From Papaver somniferum (taxonomy: Eukaryota > Streptophyta > Magnoliopsida > Ranunculales > Papaveraceae): 64,000 nucleotides of DNA. The position numbers and the translations under genes were made by a program. The DNA is taken from positions 158,297,085 to 158,361,084 of the forward strand of contig NC_039367.1 in the NCBI RefSeq assembly GCF_003573695.1. Direction: 5' to 3'. Numbering within the stretch: position 1 is the stretch's first letter; every line of letters starts with the position of its first letter. Below, one piece after another: positions 37,305-48,582 of the stretch. The notes below the pieces were generated by a model. The model searched no databases, was not told where the DNA came from, and saw nothing but the letters and a program-made list of their open reading frames with translations.

Positions 37305-37539
37305 CAAGGCACCGCTGGAATCTGTTCTCAAGAATGTAGGGAAGGTCAGCAGGATATCCAAGTGGAACGCTCAATTAGAACAATTCAACATCATACATGA
37401 AATCCAGTTCGCTCAAAAATACAAGTCTTGGCAAACTTTTTGGCAGATTTACCACTCAATAATGACGAAGAGGTACAAGGCTTGCCGGGAACGAGATAAG
37501 ACAAAGAGGATCCTATAGATGTGCTCACACCAACTAACC

Positions 37540-37660
37540 AGCGGAGGTGGGAAGTCTTCGTTGATGGATCAAGAAATAGGGAAGGCGCAGGAATTGAGAT
37601 CATCATCACAACTCCTACGGCTGACTGGAATTCAAGGAACATACCAATAACATAGTGGAA
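37540..37660 (+). pseudogene. second (aRNH-type) RNase H remnant
   Basis: One frame reads RWEVFVDGSRNREGAGIEI, the start of the additional RNase H acquired by Tat-lineage Gypsy elements. It follows the ordinary RNase H by about 240 bp and decays into stops by 37660. Confidence 0.65.
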
Positions 37661-38249
37661 TATGAAGACGTCGTTAGGCCCTTCGCTTCATAATAGAATT
37701 GGGGATAATTGATGTCCGCTTAACAAGTGACTCACAGCAGGTCATCCGACAGATATAGCTAGAATACAATACGTATGACGAAACTCTATCAACATACATG
37801 CAACTGGTCCAAGACCTAGCATCCAGAATTTCAAGCATCACATTCAGGCATTTATGCAGGAAAGATACATGCACACTGATGCCTTAACTTACACATCATC
37901 GATGTTAAGAGAAGAGAATATCGCGGCCATAAAATAGGAAGAGTATACCATCCCTCAATCCAACCGCAACTAGTCTTCATAATGGAAGATCACGAAAATG
38001 ATGTAGAAACAGACATAGCAGAAGATCTCGCCGAATATGACATTTTAACAAGAGCAAACGAAGATGAGGATTGAAGCAATGAAGAATATTGGAGAACCGA
38101 AGTCAACCTATTCCACGAAGAAAGAAGGCTACCCGCATATGTCAAGTTAGCAAGAAAAATACAATCAAAGGCGGGGAGGTACCGACTTCGTGTTGAGATT
38201 TTATAAAAATATAAATTCCTCGACCACTATTGTGTTGCTTATCTAGACA

Positions 38250-38877
38250 AGAGGTCCATCGTATCTTGAAACATATTCATTATGGGGAGGCAGGGAACCA
38301 TAGTGGGATGAGATCATTAGCAGAAAAGGCCAAGATGCAAGGGTAGTATTGGCCCCAGATGATCCAAGACGTTGATATGACTGCAAGAAGATGCGAAGAA
38401 TGTCAGTGTTTCTGCAAAAGGATCCATGCACAGTCAACGGAGCTAAACTCAGTGGGAATCCCCTTGCCATTTGCGAAGTGGGGATTCGATATTGTCGGTC
38501 TACTAATAGAAGGAACATGAAAGAGACAGTTCTTAATAGTTGAAAAATATTATTTCAGCAAATGGGTGCAGGCTAAATCCCTAGAAAGGATCAAAGATGT
38601 AGTCGTCTTTACCTTCATTTTTCAGAACACCATATGCAGGTTCGGCATACCGGAAGAAATTTTTTCTAACAACCACAAGCAACTACAAGAGAAAAACATT
38701 GACATGCTCTTCGATACCTTCAAAATCAGGAAAAACAAATCTAGCCCCATTTACCCTCAGAGTAATGGACAATCCAAAGCTACAAAAAAGACCATCGCTC
38801 TTAACCTCAAAAAGAAGCTGGATGAACATAAGAGCCGATGGTGTGAACAATTACATAATACCCTATGGGCCTACTAG
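38250..38877 (+). pseudogene. Gypsy integrase remnant, catalytic site lost
   Basis: Pieces of the integrase zinc region occur before 38460, then PFAKWGFDIVG opens the core. In 38566-38877 the place of the usual SDNG reads SNNHKQL (Asp to Asn), and the region of the catalytic Glu (NGQSEATN type) reads NGQSKATKK (Glu to Lys). Two of the three metal-binding acids are therefore gone. Confidence 0.7.
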
Positions 38878-38894
38878 ACTATGTGAAGGTCAGC

Positions 38895-39848
38895 AACTTC
38901 TTCAGAGTAAATTCTTCTTCTGCTTTGTATGTGCTTATCTATGTAGATGACATTCTTGTGACAGGAAGCTCTACATCAGCAATAAATAATCTTCTTGCTG
39001 ATCTCAGTAAAGAATTTGCAATCAAGGATCTTGGTGAGCTTCATTTCTTCTTAGGCATTCAAGCATCCAGAAACTCTGCAGGACTTCATCTATTTCAGGA
39101 GCAATATATCTCCAACTTACTTCATAAAACAAAGATGACATTTTCCGAGCCATATTCTACACCATTTGCTGCTCCAACTGGTCTTGACACTTCTCCATTG
39201 TTTGATGATCCTACATTGTATAGAAGTGTTGTTGGTGCTCTGCAATATGCTAATATCACCTTGCATGATATTTCTTTTGCAGTCAATAAAGCTTGTCAAC
39301 ATATGCAGTCTCCAACAGAAGCTCACTGGACTGCAGTTAAGAGAATTCTGCGCTATTTACAAGGTACTCTTGGCTTTGGCCTTCATTTTAAATGCTCTAG
39401 TTATCTGCAAGTTCAAGCCTTTTCTGATGTTGATTGGGCTGGTGACTCAACTGATAGAAGATCCACTGGTGGAATGGAAATTTTTCTTGGACCCAATCTG
39501 ATCTCCTAGTGTTCGTGAAAGCATAAAACTTTGTCTCGTTCTAGCACAGAGGCTGAATATCGAGCTTTAATAGATGCAACATCATAGGTTGTATGGATTC
39601 AATCTATATTAGCTGAACTTCAATTTCCATATTCTAGAGCTCCAGTTCTTTGGTGTGACAACATGGGTGCCACTTATCTTACTGCAAATTCAATATTTCA
39701 TAACAGGATGAAACACATTGAAATTGCATTTCATTATGTCATAGAATTGGTAGCTGCAAAGGCATTACAGGTAAGGTTCATCTCCACTCAAGACCAGATT
39801 GCTGATATATTCACGAACGGCTTTCCTCTACACGTTTTGGTGCACTGA
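38895..39848 (+). pseudogene. Copia reverse transcriptase/RNase H, 5'-truncated
   Basis: The frame 38865-39509 enters Copia sequence at about residue 12 and holds the palm motif LIYVDDILVTG, then KDLGELHFFLGI, SVVGALQYANITL, ILRYLQGTLGFGL and FSDVDWAGDSTDRRSTGG (RNase H). After stops at about 39507, STEAEYRAL and WCDNMGATYL (39545-39690) and a tail ending IADIFTNGF (39663-39848) complete the Copia C terminus. The first two thirds of pol are missing. Confidence 0.85.
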
Positions 39849-39889
39849 GGATCAAGATCAGTGTCTCTGATTCTTCATCGACGCTGCAC

Positions 39890-40090
39890 TTGCGGGGGGT
39901 ATCAGAGCATAGATTTCTATTTCAAGTATTTCATGTTTTATATGAACTTGTGAATGTGTGGTGTAAGAATGTGGTGTAACTGACACTTACAGGTAATCTG
40001 TACGTTAGGAACCGGTTGTGTAGGTCAGCAGTTGTTAGCTTTTAATATAGATTCTCAGATGTCTTTCTGTAAGTAGGAACAACAATTCAA
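39890..40090 (+). mobile_element. Copia polypurine tract and short LTR remnant
   Basis: A GCGGGGGG purine tract is followed by TATCAGAGCATAG, a decayed TGTTAGAG-type LTR start. About 190 bp of LTR-like sequence ends near GGAACAACAATTCAATGA, where hAT coding sequence begins. Confidence 0.5.
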
Positions 40091-40099
40091 TGAAAATTA

Positions 40100-41351
40100 G
40101 TCAAAAAGAAATGTCTAACGACTCAATTTCTCTCAATAGATGTTTTTGCCATATTCTAAACTTGGTTTTCCAGGATGGTTTAAAAGTTAAGGGTTTCACC
40201 GATATGCTTGATCATATAAAGAGTAGCTTGAAACATATTTTTACGTTTGGTACAAGGTGTACTCAGTTTCGATTATTGTGTGCTCACATGGGTATGAACC
40301 CTAAGAAATTGCAACTTGATGTAAAACATAGGCGGAACTCCACATATCTTATGTTAAAAGATGCAATTACTTACCGACAAGTGTTGTCGGCCTTTCTCAA
40401 TGATCTGCCATATGCTCATGCTATTACTGATGCTGATTGGGAACACGCTTAATTGTTATGTGCGTTTTTTGAAGCCTTTTTATGACGCCACTAACGTTTT
40501 TTCTGGTGTTTAGTATGTGACTAGTAATTCATTTCTTCAGTATTTGTATGAGATTGGCATGGTCTCACAGAGATAACCCATTTTTTAAAGAAACTACTGC
40601 TGCCATGGAGGCAAAGTTTGTTAAGTATTGGGGCACCACTCCGATATTATTTGGATTAGGGTCTATTTTGGATCCTCGTCTTAATCTTAAAGGTGTGGAA
40701 AGTACTCTTTCTGATATTGAAGATTGTTTTGGTACTTCTGCATACTCAATCCGGTGTCACGGCGACCAAAGTAGGTTAATGGATGCCAAACTGAAAAGTT
40801 TGTTCGCGGAGTACTCCAATATTTTGCATGATAAACAGGTAAACCCTACTTCCAATGGTCCTTCAACTTTCATGGGTACTGTAGGGGCATCTGTGGGTCC
40901 AATACATTCTGGATATTTAGATGAAGGCACTTCCACATCATCCGGAGGCGGATTTTGGGCAGCTCGCAGATTGCAGAAAAGAGACCCTCTCGCTACGTCG
41001 TCGGAAGAACTAAATAGATATTATGCCGACCCTGAAACTGCTTTGACTGATTTGGAAGATTTTGATGTGATAGATTGGTGGAAAAACAATGAAAAGAGGT
41101 ATCCAGTACTTTCTTGTATCGTGCGTGATGTTTTAGTAGTGCAAGCATCTACAGTTGTCGCGGAGTCTGCTTTCTCTTCTGGAAAACATATATTAGGTGA
41201 TTACCGGAACAATTTAACCCCGGATATGTTGGAGTGTTCAGTCATTCTGAAAGATTGGTGGAAGGCTGAGATGAAAGAAATATATAAGCCTTTTGATCCT
41301 TCGAATGACGACATTACACCGGTAGATGAAGTTGAACGGTTGGTCGCTTAA
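40100..41351 (+). pseudogene. hAT transposase, 5'-truncated (RICESLEEPER type)
   Basis: hAT transposases cut and paste DNA elements. 40090-40452 holds RCFCHILNLVFQDGLK and LDVKHRRNSTYLML, motifs of the RNase-H-like catalytic core. After a stop at 40450 and a frame change around 40490-40530, the long frame 40548-41351 holds the DUF4413-type segment (FVKYWGTTPILFGLGSILDPR) and the complete C-terminal dimerisation domain (DFDVIDWWKNNEKRYPVLS, VVAESAFSSGKHIL). The BED zinc finger and the N-terminal half are absent. The N-terminal break coincides with the end of the Copia remnant. Confidence 0.85.
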
Positions 41352-41914
41352 TCTGTAGTTGCTTCCCCAAGGTAAACATCTCTCTTTATATCCATTTTTT
41401 TTTGGTTATATACTTCTATTTAGATGTTGGTTTGAATTAAGTGCTTGTTTTGATCAGTCTGCAATAATAAATTGTTTTGTATGTCAGAGCTAATGTTATT
41501 TGATTATTACACTTTATGTCAGACGTTCCCTTTTGATAGTTCTGCAAAAGAATTGATATGCAACTTATGTCAAACATTACACTTGTTGCACTTTGCTACT
41601 TTTCTTGTTTGCTAATGTTAATCTTTATCTTTTTCTGCAGCAGGTGAATGTCTTGAAGCTCTTTACTTTAGTATTTTGAGAATAAAGTTGCATGGACCAC
41701 CACACAAGTAAAAGAAGATGGAGGCACGCATATCAATTTTTTAAATCACTATGAGACATTTTCTTTTAAATTTTATTGCTTTCGTTTTGATTTAGACTAT
41801 TTGGATATTGAACATCGTTTTATTGATTCTGTCATGAAGTATTTATTTATTTTGGTATTAAATAGTGAGTAAAATTTGTTGCATTTTTTTCTGGTTTAAA
41901 AATATTACTGTATA

Positions 41915-42107
41915 CCCGATCGGCTCTGTCCGCCCTAACCCAAATTATTTAACAGGCTTGGACATGACATGGGTAGTTTATTTTGTAGTATAGCCCTGCC
42001 CGTCTGACCTATTTAATTTGATGGGTAACCGAAGTTGGTGCCCGCCCTGTCCCGTCCCATTTAATAACTAGGCCAGGCTGTCCGACCCGTCCCAATTTAC
42101 ACCCCTA
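41915..42107 (+). mobile_element. hAT 3' terminal region with terminal inverted repeat
   Basis: The segment ends CCCAATTTACACCCCTA (42091-42107), the reverse complement of the TAGGGGTGTAAATTGGG end typical of many plant hAT elements. GC-rich subterminal motifs (TGTCCGACCCGTCCC, CCCGCCCTGTCCC) precede it. No 5' partner end is seen to the left of 40100. Confidence 0.65.
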
Positions 42108-42981
42108 AATATAGAATTCAGGTCAGCTGACCTATCTTTTCATTCACAATGGGCAAATTCAGATTACATGTGATAATGTTGGATTATTGAGAAAATTTTA
42201 GATCACACAGGCAGATTTTATATTGGTTTTGCAGGTCCATTTTATTAAATTGTGTACTACCCAAGTAGATATCTAACTCTTAGTAGCTGGGAGGGGGAAT
42301 GGGGTCGGGAGCGGGAACGAGAACGGAAACATAAATCGTAAATTTTCAAAAAATGAAATTCGATGAGCGGTTGAGGAACGTAATTTAGGTTCAATTATTA
42401 CTAGTTTTTCCAAATTTATAAACAAGAAATAAGACAACAACATATAACATTTATTAGAAAATCTCAATGAAATAATACTTTCTTCTAGTTTCCTACTACA
42501 TATCTCACATATAGGACTTGTCTACCCTGTGAACTTGGGGTTGGAAGTGGTGTAGTGTGTATACGTGCAGGGGAAGATTGAATACTCAATAGACAAGAGT
42601 ATCTCTTACCGTACAAACGTTAGACTAAAACTAACTTCTTGAAAAGATAAAAACGAAAACTATGCAGATAAGTAATGGAAGATATTGCCAAATATATGAT
42701 ATAGTAGATAAATATGTGAGGATATAAAAATATTCAGTTAGTAGGATATTTAGACAGATATATGAGATATACTTCATTAAGATATTACAGTTGGAAATTG
42801 TGGGTATTAAAGGGAAACGTTCCTCCCATGTTAGGAGCGCGTTTCTTCTAGTCCGAAGCACGTTCCCACCACGATTTTCATTGAAGAACACAAATTTGCG
42901 GTTCTCACTGAAATTCGTGATGACTATTCACGTTCCTGGCTACAAATCTAACTTTCCTATTACATGGTAATTTGTGAGATT
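42108..42981. other. intergenic, no recognised feature
   Basis: AT-rich sequence with no supported gene. Short open frames here have no domain. Confidence 0.5.
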
Positions 42982-42990
42982 AATTATACA

Positions 42991-43989
42991 GATGAAAATG
43001 CCACACAGAATCAAGCTCTTTATCTGGAAGTGTCTCAAGGATATTGTGCAGACGAAAGATAAAACAGCTCGTTTTAATAGCAGTATTGATCCTCAGTGTA
43101 GCATCTGCAATTGCCAATTTGAATCTCTATATCATCTACTACTTGAATGTGGTTTTGCTCGATCAGTTTGGATGCATCTCAATGTTAACATTGATAGAGT
43201 TGTAGAAAATTGTGTAAGTATCAAAGAGTGGATGATTTCCTGGTTCAACAATCAACATGGTAATGCTTCATAAGATCATAATACATGTAAGATGACATTG
43301 ATGGTAGGATGTTGGATTATCTGGAACGAAAGATGTGAACACATCTTTGAAGATAAAACTCTAAACCCTATCTCAGCTGCTTCTAGAATTCATTTTCATC
43401 TTCAAAACTTTGATTTGTCTTTGAAACACACTACACATCCCTGCTATGAAATTTTGAACACCACTGAGCATGCTCCTTCCAATATGTCTACAGTTTTTTT
43501 TGATGCATCTTTTGATTATGTGACTAATATTGATGGCATTAGTACGGTGCTTTTAAATTCTGTAGGTACCTACACAGGTGTCAAAGGATCCTATGAAGAC
43601 GGAGTAATTGACCCTGAAGCTGCTGAGTGCATGACTACTCTGGAGGCTTTAAGCTGGATTAAAGAGCAACAAGTCACTGAAATTAACATTATAGCTGATG
43701 CAGAGTTAGTTGTTAAGTCTATCTCATCTGATATTAGCTTAGTAAGGTGGGAAAGTAATAATCTTATTAGTAAGATCAAAACTTTGATTACTGAGTTTAG
43801 TTTTTGCAAGATATCTCATGTCAAAAGAGATTTTAATAATGTAGCTGATAGTATTTCTAAGAGAGTTAGGAAAGACAAGCTTTGTATTAAAGAGTCCATG
43901 GATTTTTCACCATGGATAAACTTTGTACTGCTAAGGCAGCATCTGCCTGATTCCCATTAATAAATATCATTCTACTTTTTATCAAAAAA
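42991..43989 (+). mobile_element. 5'-truncated L1 LINE with RNase H domain
   Basis: This 999-bp insert is flanked by perfect 9-bp copies of AATTATACA (42982-42990, 43990-43998). Its 3' end, TTTTTATCAAAAAAA, is typical of plant L1 tails. Coding 42994-43960 is one frame with a single in-frame stop at 43271-43273. It starts in the zf-RVT region (MPHRIKLFIWKCL, CSICNCQFESLYHLLLEC) and continues into an RNase H-like domain (VFFDASFDYV, AAECMTTLEALSWIKE, DAELVVKSI, HVKRDFNNVADSIS). Good preservation suggests a recent insertion. Confidence 0.85.
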
Positions 43990-43998
43990 AATTATACA

Positions 43999-44504
43999 AC
44001 AATTCTGAACACTCCGGAAAAATTATCGTCAAAAATTCTGATGAACAGTTCAATGATCCTTGACTAGCCCTTCTACCATTTGGATAAAGTAGGTCACTTA
44101 ATAGTGGGACGGAGGGAGTATTAAATATTTTTGTAAGTTAAATATTATCAATTGGTCATGGATTATTACCTATTTAATAGAGAACAATGAAACATTTTCT
44201 TGTGATCTTTCTTGGATAATAGAGAGCAATGAAACATTTTCTTGACCGATAAAAGAAGAAATATATAGAGCAAGAAACAACGGCACGTTTTCCGATTAAA
44301 GAAAAAGAAAAAACCCAAAATGGGGTTAATATGTTGTACAAGCTGCGAGGCAGCTAGGGGAATTCATGCAGCAGATGCAGCTACATTTGGCCCCCCCAAG
44401 TTCATTAGGCCATCAGTTTTTATTTTAACACTATATTACTTGTAAAAGGGGCCTCCGCAAAACCTCGGCTCCGGCACCCAAACACTCAGCTATGGCCTTA
44501 AGAC
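43999..44504. other. intergenic and invertase 3' flank
   Basis: Apart from the MITE end, this holds the 3' flank of the invertase gene. AGAGAGCAATGAAACATTTTC-type copies occur twice at about 44180-44240. Nothing else recognised. Confidence 0.45.
44085..44125 (-). mobile_element. Stowaway-type MITE end
   Basis: GTGGGACGGAGGGAGTA reads on the minus strand as TACTCCCTCCGTCCCAC, the consensus start of Stowaway MITEs. The partner end is not found, so it is probably a fragment. Confidence 0.5.
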
Positions 44505-47214
44505 TTAGGTGTTTGAAGTTTTTGAATCCTCCAAATATCTGATATCAGCTTTCATCATACTCCATGCCTTAAGACTAGACATCTTCACATCTTGAGTTCC
44601 ATTGTTGAATACATAAAGCCGAGCTCCAGTATCAATAGCAATCGTTGGATAAACTCTAGCTGTTATAACAGCTTTTCCGTCAACTCCATAACTCTCGATG
44701 ATAGAGTGATCAATCTGACAACGAATACCAAAATGAAGTTCATTAACCATTTAAACATGCAAAAATGGTAACAAAATGGTTATAAGGATTGCATCAACAT
44801 ACCAAGCTCCTGATATTTAGCTTATCATGATTTGGTTCCATGTTAACAAAAGCTCCATAAGCGGTTTTGTCGTTAGTGTCGTCCGTGGATGACCTGTAAT
44901 GATAGGAACAAGTTAAAGTTAGATTTCGACAGGATGAAGTACATTTTCGAACTAAGCTGCAGATGCCTCTCTAGTAGAAACTTCCAGACCAATAAGCTGC
45001 TAGACCGATAAAAACTGGACTAGGAGCAAATGTATGGGACTATACTGACCTGCTCTGATCACTGCACATGAGCACAACATATTTGTTTTGGTTATTGAAT
45101 ATCCTGAAAAAGATTGCTGTCTGTTCTTCAAAATTCTTAGAAGCCAAAGCAATTAAACCAAATGGCCCTGATTTCCCTTGTACTGATGCTGGTTTTGAAC
45201 TACAAAGCAGTTGTGGGTTACTCCAACTTGAGTCAAAAGTTTCCGCATCTTCTAATTTGGGGAGTTTAAATTTGACGAATACGTCTGCCTGTTAAGTGAT
45301 CAAAACAAGTAAAATGAAACATGGATTCAGTTGTATAACTTAGGTAGAAATACTCAAATGCCAGTTCCAGTGACCCTTTGAGCTAGAAACTGTAATTTAC
45401 GCCAAGCCAAATGCGAACAAGCAACTTCGGAATGGAACTAACCTGTGAAGCTGTTACGCCCGTAACTTCCACCACTGAACCTCCTTTAAGAACTGTACTG
45501 TGTAAATAAACCTTTTCACCTCGGAGTTCATTTAGCTCTTTAACTGGCCATTGCTTCAACTGCTTACCACTTTTATCGAGCAAGAGAACTCGAGGAATTG
45601 CCTGCAAAAGAGAACCCATATATCGCCATAGGTTAGTGAACCAAACAACTTTTGAAATAGGTGATTCAGATATCACTAGTATTTGATTCGAGTTACTTAG
45701 AGTGTTAACTCAATCCAATCGAACGATTTGAACTAAGAGTTCATATAGTTAGGCCTTATGTTAAAACTTGTTACATACCTGTACTCCAGACCAACCCTTT
45801 TTAGCATCATTCTCTACACTGCTAGATTCATTTATCCAACCCCACAATATTCTCCTGTGCTTTTCACTATCGAAGAACGTTTTTGATGCGTAAAACTTCC
45901 CGTAATCGTATCTCAAACCGGAATCATTATCGACCGATCCCTCATCTGGAGTATACTTATCTGTTGCAGGATTGTAAGTACCGACTGTGTAATAGTCATG
46001 TTTGGTGTCATCCAAACTCACCTTAAAAACATGCTTAACATTAGGACCGAGAACCGAAGTTTCAAGACCCTTTTTCCCATCAACAGCCACTGGAAAGAAA
46101 TCTGGGCATTCCCACATTCCTATTTCTTTCCCTGAATGAAGAGGTTCTTTTGCTTTAGTCCAGTGAATAAAATCATCACTTCGAAATAAAATCGCCATTC
46201 CTTCACGGTCGATTTTGCTTCCAATTACCACTCTCCATTTTCCATCAGGACCTTTCCAACCAGTAGTTGGATCCCTGAAGGAACTAGCATTGATACCATC
46301 AATGGGTTTCATTACCGGATTGTACTCAGCTGGCTTAATCCATTCTGTAAGGTAAGGATCGGATAAATTCTTAGGCACTGCCATGTCTTGCACTTGGTAG
46401 TTCCATTGATTTGACTCGATGATTCCTGTGTATTGAATAACTGGTTTTCCTTGTACAAATGTTGCTGAACCTGACCAGCAACCTTTGATATCAAATGATT
46501 CGGAAGGGTAAATCGCATGTTTATGGTGTTGCCAGTTTATGAGATCGGCCGATGTTGCATGAGCCCATACTATGTTACCCCATACTGGACCCAAAGGGTT
46601 CCATTGGTACATTAGATGGTATATTCCATTGTCAACCATAGGTCCTGCATGGATTCATATATACAACATATTCATGAGCATCGGATTTGATACTACCTCC
46701 GTTTTTGTAAAAACGATACTATCACTTTTTCATTTTAGCCTAAAATAGGATAAACCGGAAACCACAGTACTCTTTTCTTGAAACGGAGGAAGTTACAAAA
46801 TTCTTAATAGAAGAAAACTATGAACGAAACTAGGATGTTTAGAAAACTGACCATTAGGATCTGTGAATTCAATGAAACACATTTCGCCGTTCCATTGTCA
46901 GAACATGTCAACCACAAAAAGAAAAACAATTAGAACAAGAAACAAAACCAAAAGAAGCAACAACAGAAAATAATGGAAACTAATTTTCGCTCGCGTGTTG
47001 CTTGATCATTTTTGTATCTAGTTTTTGAAGAAAGGTTTAGACATATACCATTCATCCAATTCTTGGAAGGTTGGAAATGATAACCAGTTCTATAAGGTTG
47101 GTGAACGGTGTTGGTTTGATATGATTGAAGATGCAAGTAAATATTATGAGAAGCTTCAACTCCATGGCTAATCAAAACAGAACATAATCCAATAAACCAT
47201 AAAACAGACTTCAT
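44505..47214 (-). CDS. CWINV: cell-wall invertase (beta-fructofuranosidase, GH32)
   Basis: It hydrolyses sucrose to glucose and fructose in the apoplast. Seven exons: 47049-47214, 46852-46860, 45779-46644, 45443-45601, 45050-45288, 44803-44893 and 44505-44714, all with GT-AG introns, giving 579 residues without a stop. This is the normal family size. Residues 1-22 form a signal peptide. The NDPNG motif with nucleophile D56 is completed by the 9-nt exon 2. RDP (D183) and WECPD (E237) are the other catalytic motifs. Pro in WECPD marks the cell-wall rather than the vacuolar type. SLDDTK keeps the Asp/Lys pair (D270, K273) that in Arabidopsis cwINV1 favours sucrose over fructan, so a fructan exohydrolase is less likely. 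The C-terminal beta-sandwich ends with VYPTIAI and [13 protein letters not shown] sits in intron 2. Confidence 0.95.
46693..46793. mobile_element. Stowaway-like MITE in invertase intron 2
   Basis: About 101 bp with inverted ends CTACCTCCGTTTTTGT and CAAGAAAACGGAGG-like (CTTGAAACGGAGGAAGT), flanked by TA on both sides (46691-46692, 46794-46795). Short size, TA target and CTCCGT ends fit Stowaway MITEs. Confidence 0.65.
46852..46860 (-). other. CWINV: 9-nt mini-exon of the invertase gene
   Basis: ATCCTAATG in the sense direction is bounded by CACAG and GTCAG. It supplies the end of D56, P57, N58 and the start of G59. Without it the active-site motif is lost, which fixes it as a true exon. Such a mini-exon is a known feature of plant acid invertase genes. 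Confidence 0.95.
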
Positions 47215-48582
47215 TTCCTGTCTTCTATTTTTTTTCGAAAATCTTGAAAGAAAATGTTGGTGAAATGAAGAAGCAAAACCATCGGGTATTTATGAAAAAA
47301 ATCCAACTTATTTTTAGATGTGCACTCAACTTAGACATACTAAATTAAAAAAAAGAAAATAGGATTAGTAATGTGAATTAGTGGATAAGAAGTATGAATG
47401 TATATTGCTGGATGATGGAAATTTAAAACAAATTTAATCTAAATGATGATCTTAATCTTGACAAATGAATGGGTAAGTTTGACTTAAAAAAATACTACTA
47501 ATAATACCAAACTTCATTGCCAGCTATTCCAACTAATCGTGATATGTGATGGTTTAAACATGATTTTATTTAACCAAAAAAGATAACCAAATACATTTTT
47601 TAAAATAAAATTCTTTGTTGTTGATCAATTAGAAGATCATTATCAACTCTAATGCTAATCAAGCTTTGTCCAACAATTAATTATAATTAATTTTGGACTT
47701 GACTGGGAGCGGGATGGAGCCAGGATCGAAGAAAAGAGGAAGAAGCAACCACAATATATGTGGGCAAAACATTATTAAAAAGTCTAAGCTGCCTTGGGGG
47801 ATATCGGATATGGCATCTTGCACGTCTTGCTCATACAGACAGCGAAGACTAAATTGATGGCTGACATGTTTTGTGCCTCATTAGGAAAAATACAAGAGGA
47901 ATACGGTTTTTCTACTACTAGTAATGTATTAGGCTGAAATAAAAAACAAAAAACAACAAAATCTAAGTTAAAGAAGTAATCTTACTCTGTCACGTTCTTT
48001 TCTAGTTTAAGAACTGAGAAAGAGCAAAAGAGTAAAACAATGGTTATAGGTAACATCATGTGGAAAGCTTGAGAGTTGAGATGTCAACCGAAACGCCTAA
48101 CACAATCATAAAGATTCTGATGAGATAATCGAAGATATTCTGGAAAAATTAAAACATAAGAATAACATTGAGATATTGAGACCCTGCATTTCTGAACTCG
48201 AATTCCGAATTAGAGGACCAATATAAGAGAATCAATTCCTTCAATAAGAATGCTAGAAGAAACCTCTGTGGAGTACTAAGAAAAAGGGTGCAATATTAAA
48301 TTTGACATGAAAAGAGCCATATTTAACTGTCAACGAGTTTTGTTTTACAAAATACTGCAGGTTTGTTTCTGAACCCATTTTCCATATTTAATGAGTATAC
48401 GAGGGAAAGTAAAGGTAATTTTTCTTAGTGGTATTACACTCTGGACCATGATCTACTTACAGTCAGCTAGATAGTAATTTCACATGTAATGTATGCTCCA
48501 TTGTGTTTCACAATCTCTTCGTACGGCTAGGGAATCCATTCTTCTGTTAGACCCAATAAAAACAGATCAACAGAAGTTCCTT
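47215..48582. other. invertase upstream region and DENR 3' flank
   Basis: Contains the probable invertase promoter; a TATA-like CATAAATAC in sense direction lies at about 47286-47294, some 75 bp before the start codon. The far part should include the DENR 3' UTR. No other gene is supported. Confidence 0.4.

Larger units (their letters stand above)
34391..38880 (+). mobile_element. Ty3/Gypsy element body, Tat-type, degenerate
   Basis: Gag, protease, RT, RNase H, second RNase H and integrase remnants follow in the order expected for Gypsy elements, all on the plus strand with many frame changes and stops. The second RNase H after the normal one marks the Tat lineage. No LTR is recognised at either end. 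The 3' end meets a Copia fragment at about 38880-38900. Confidence 0.8.
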
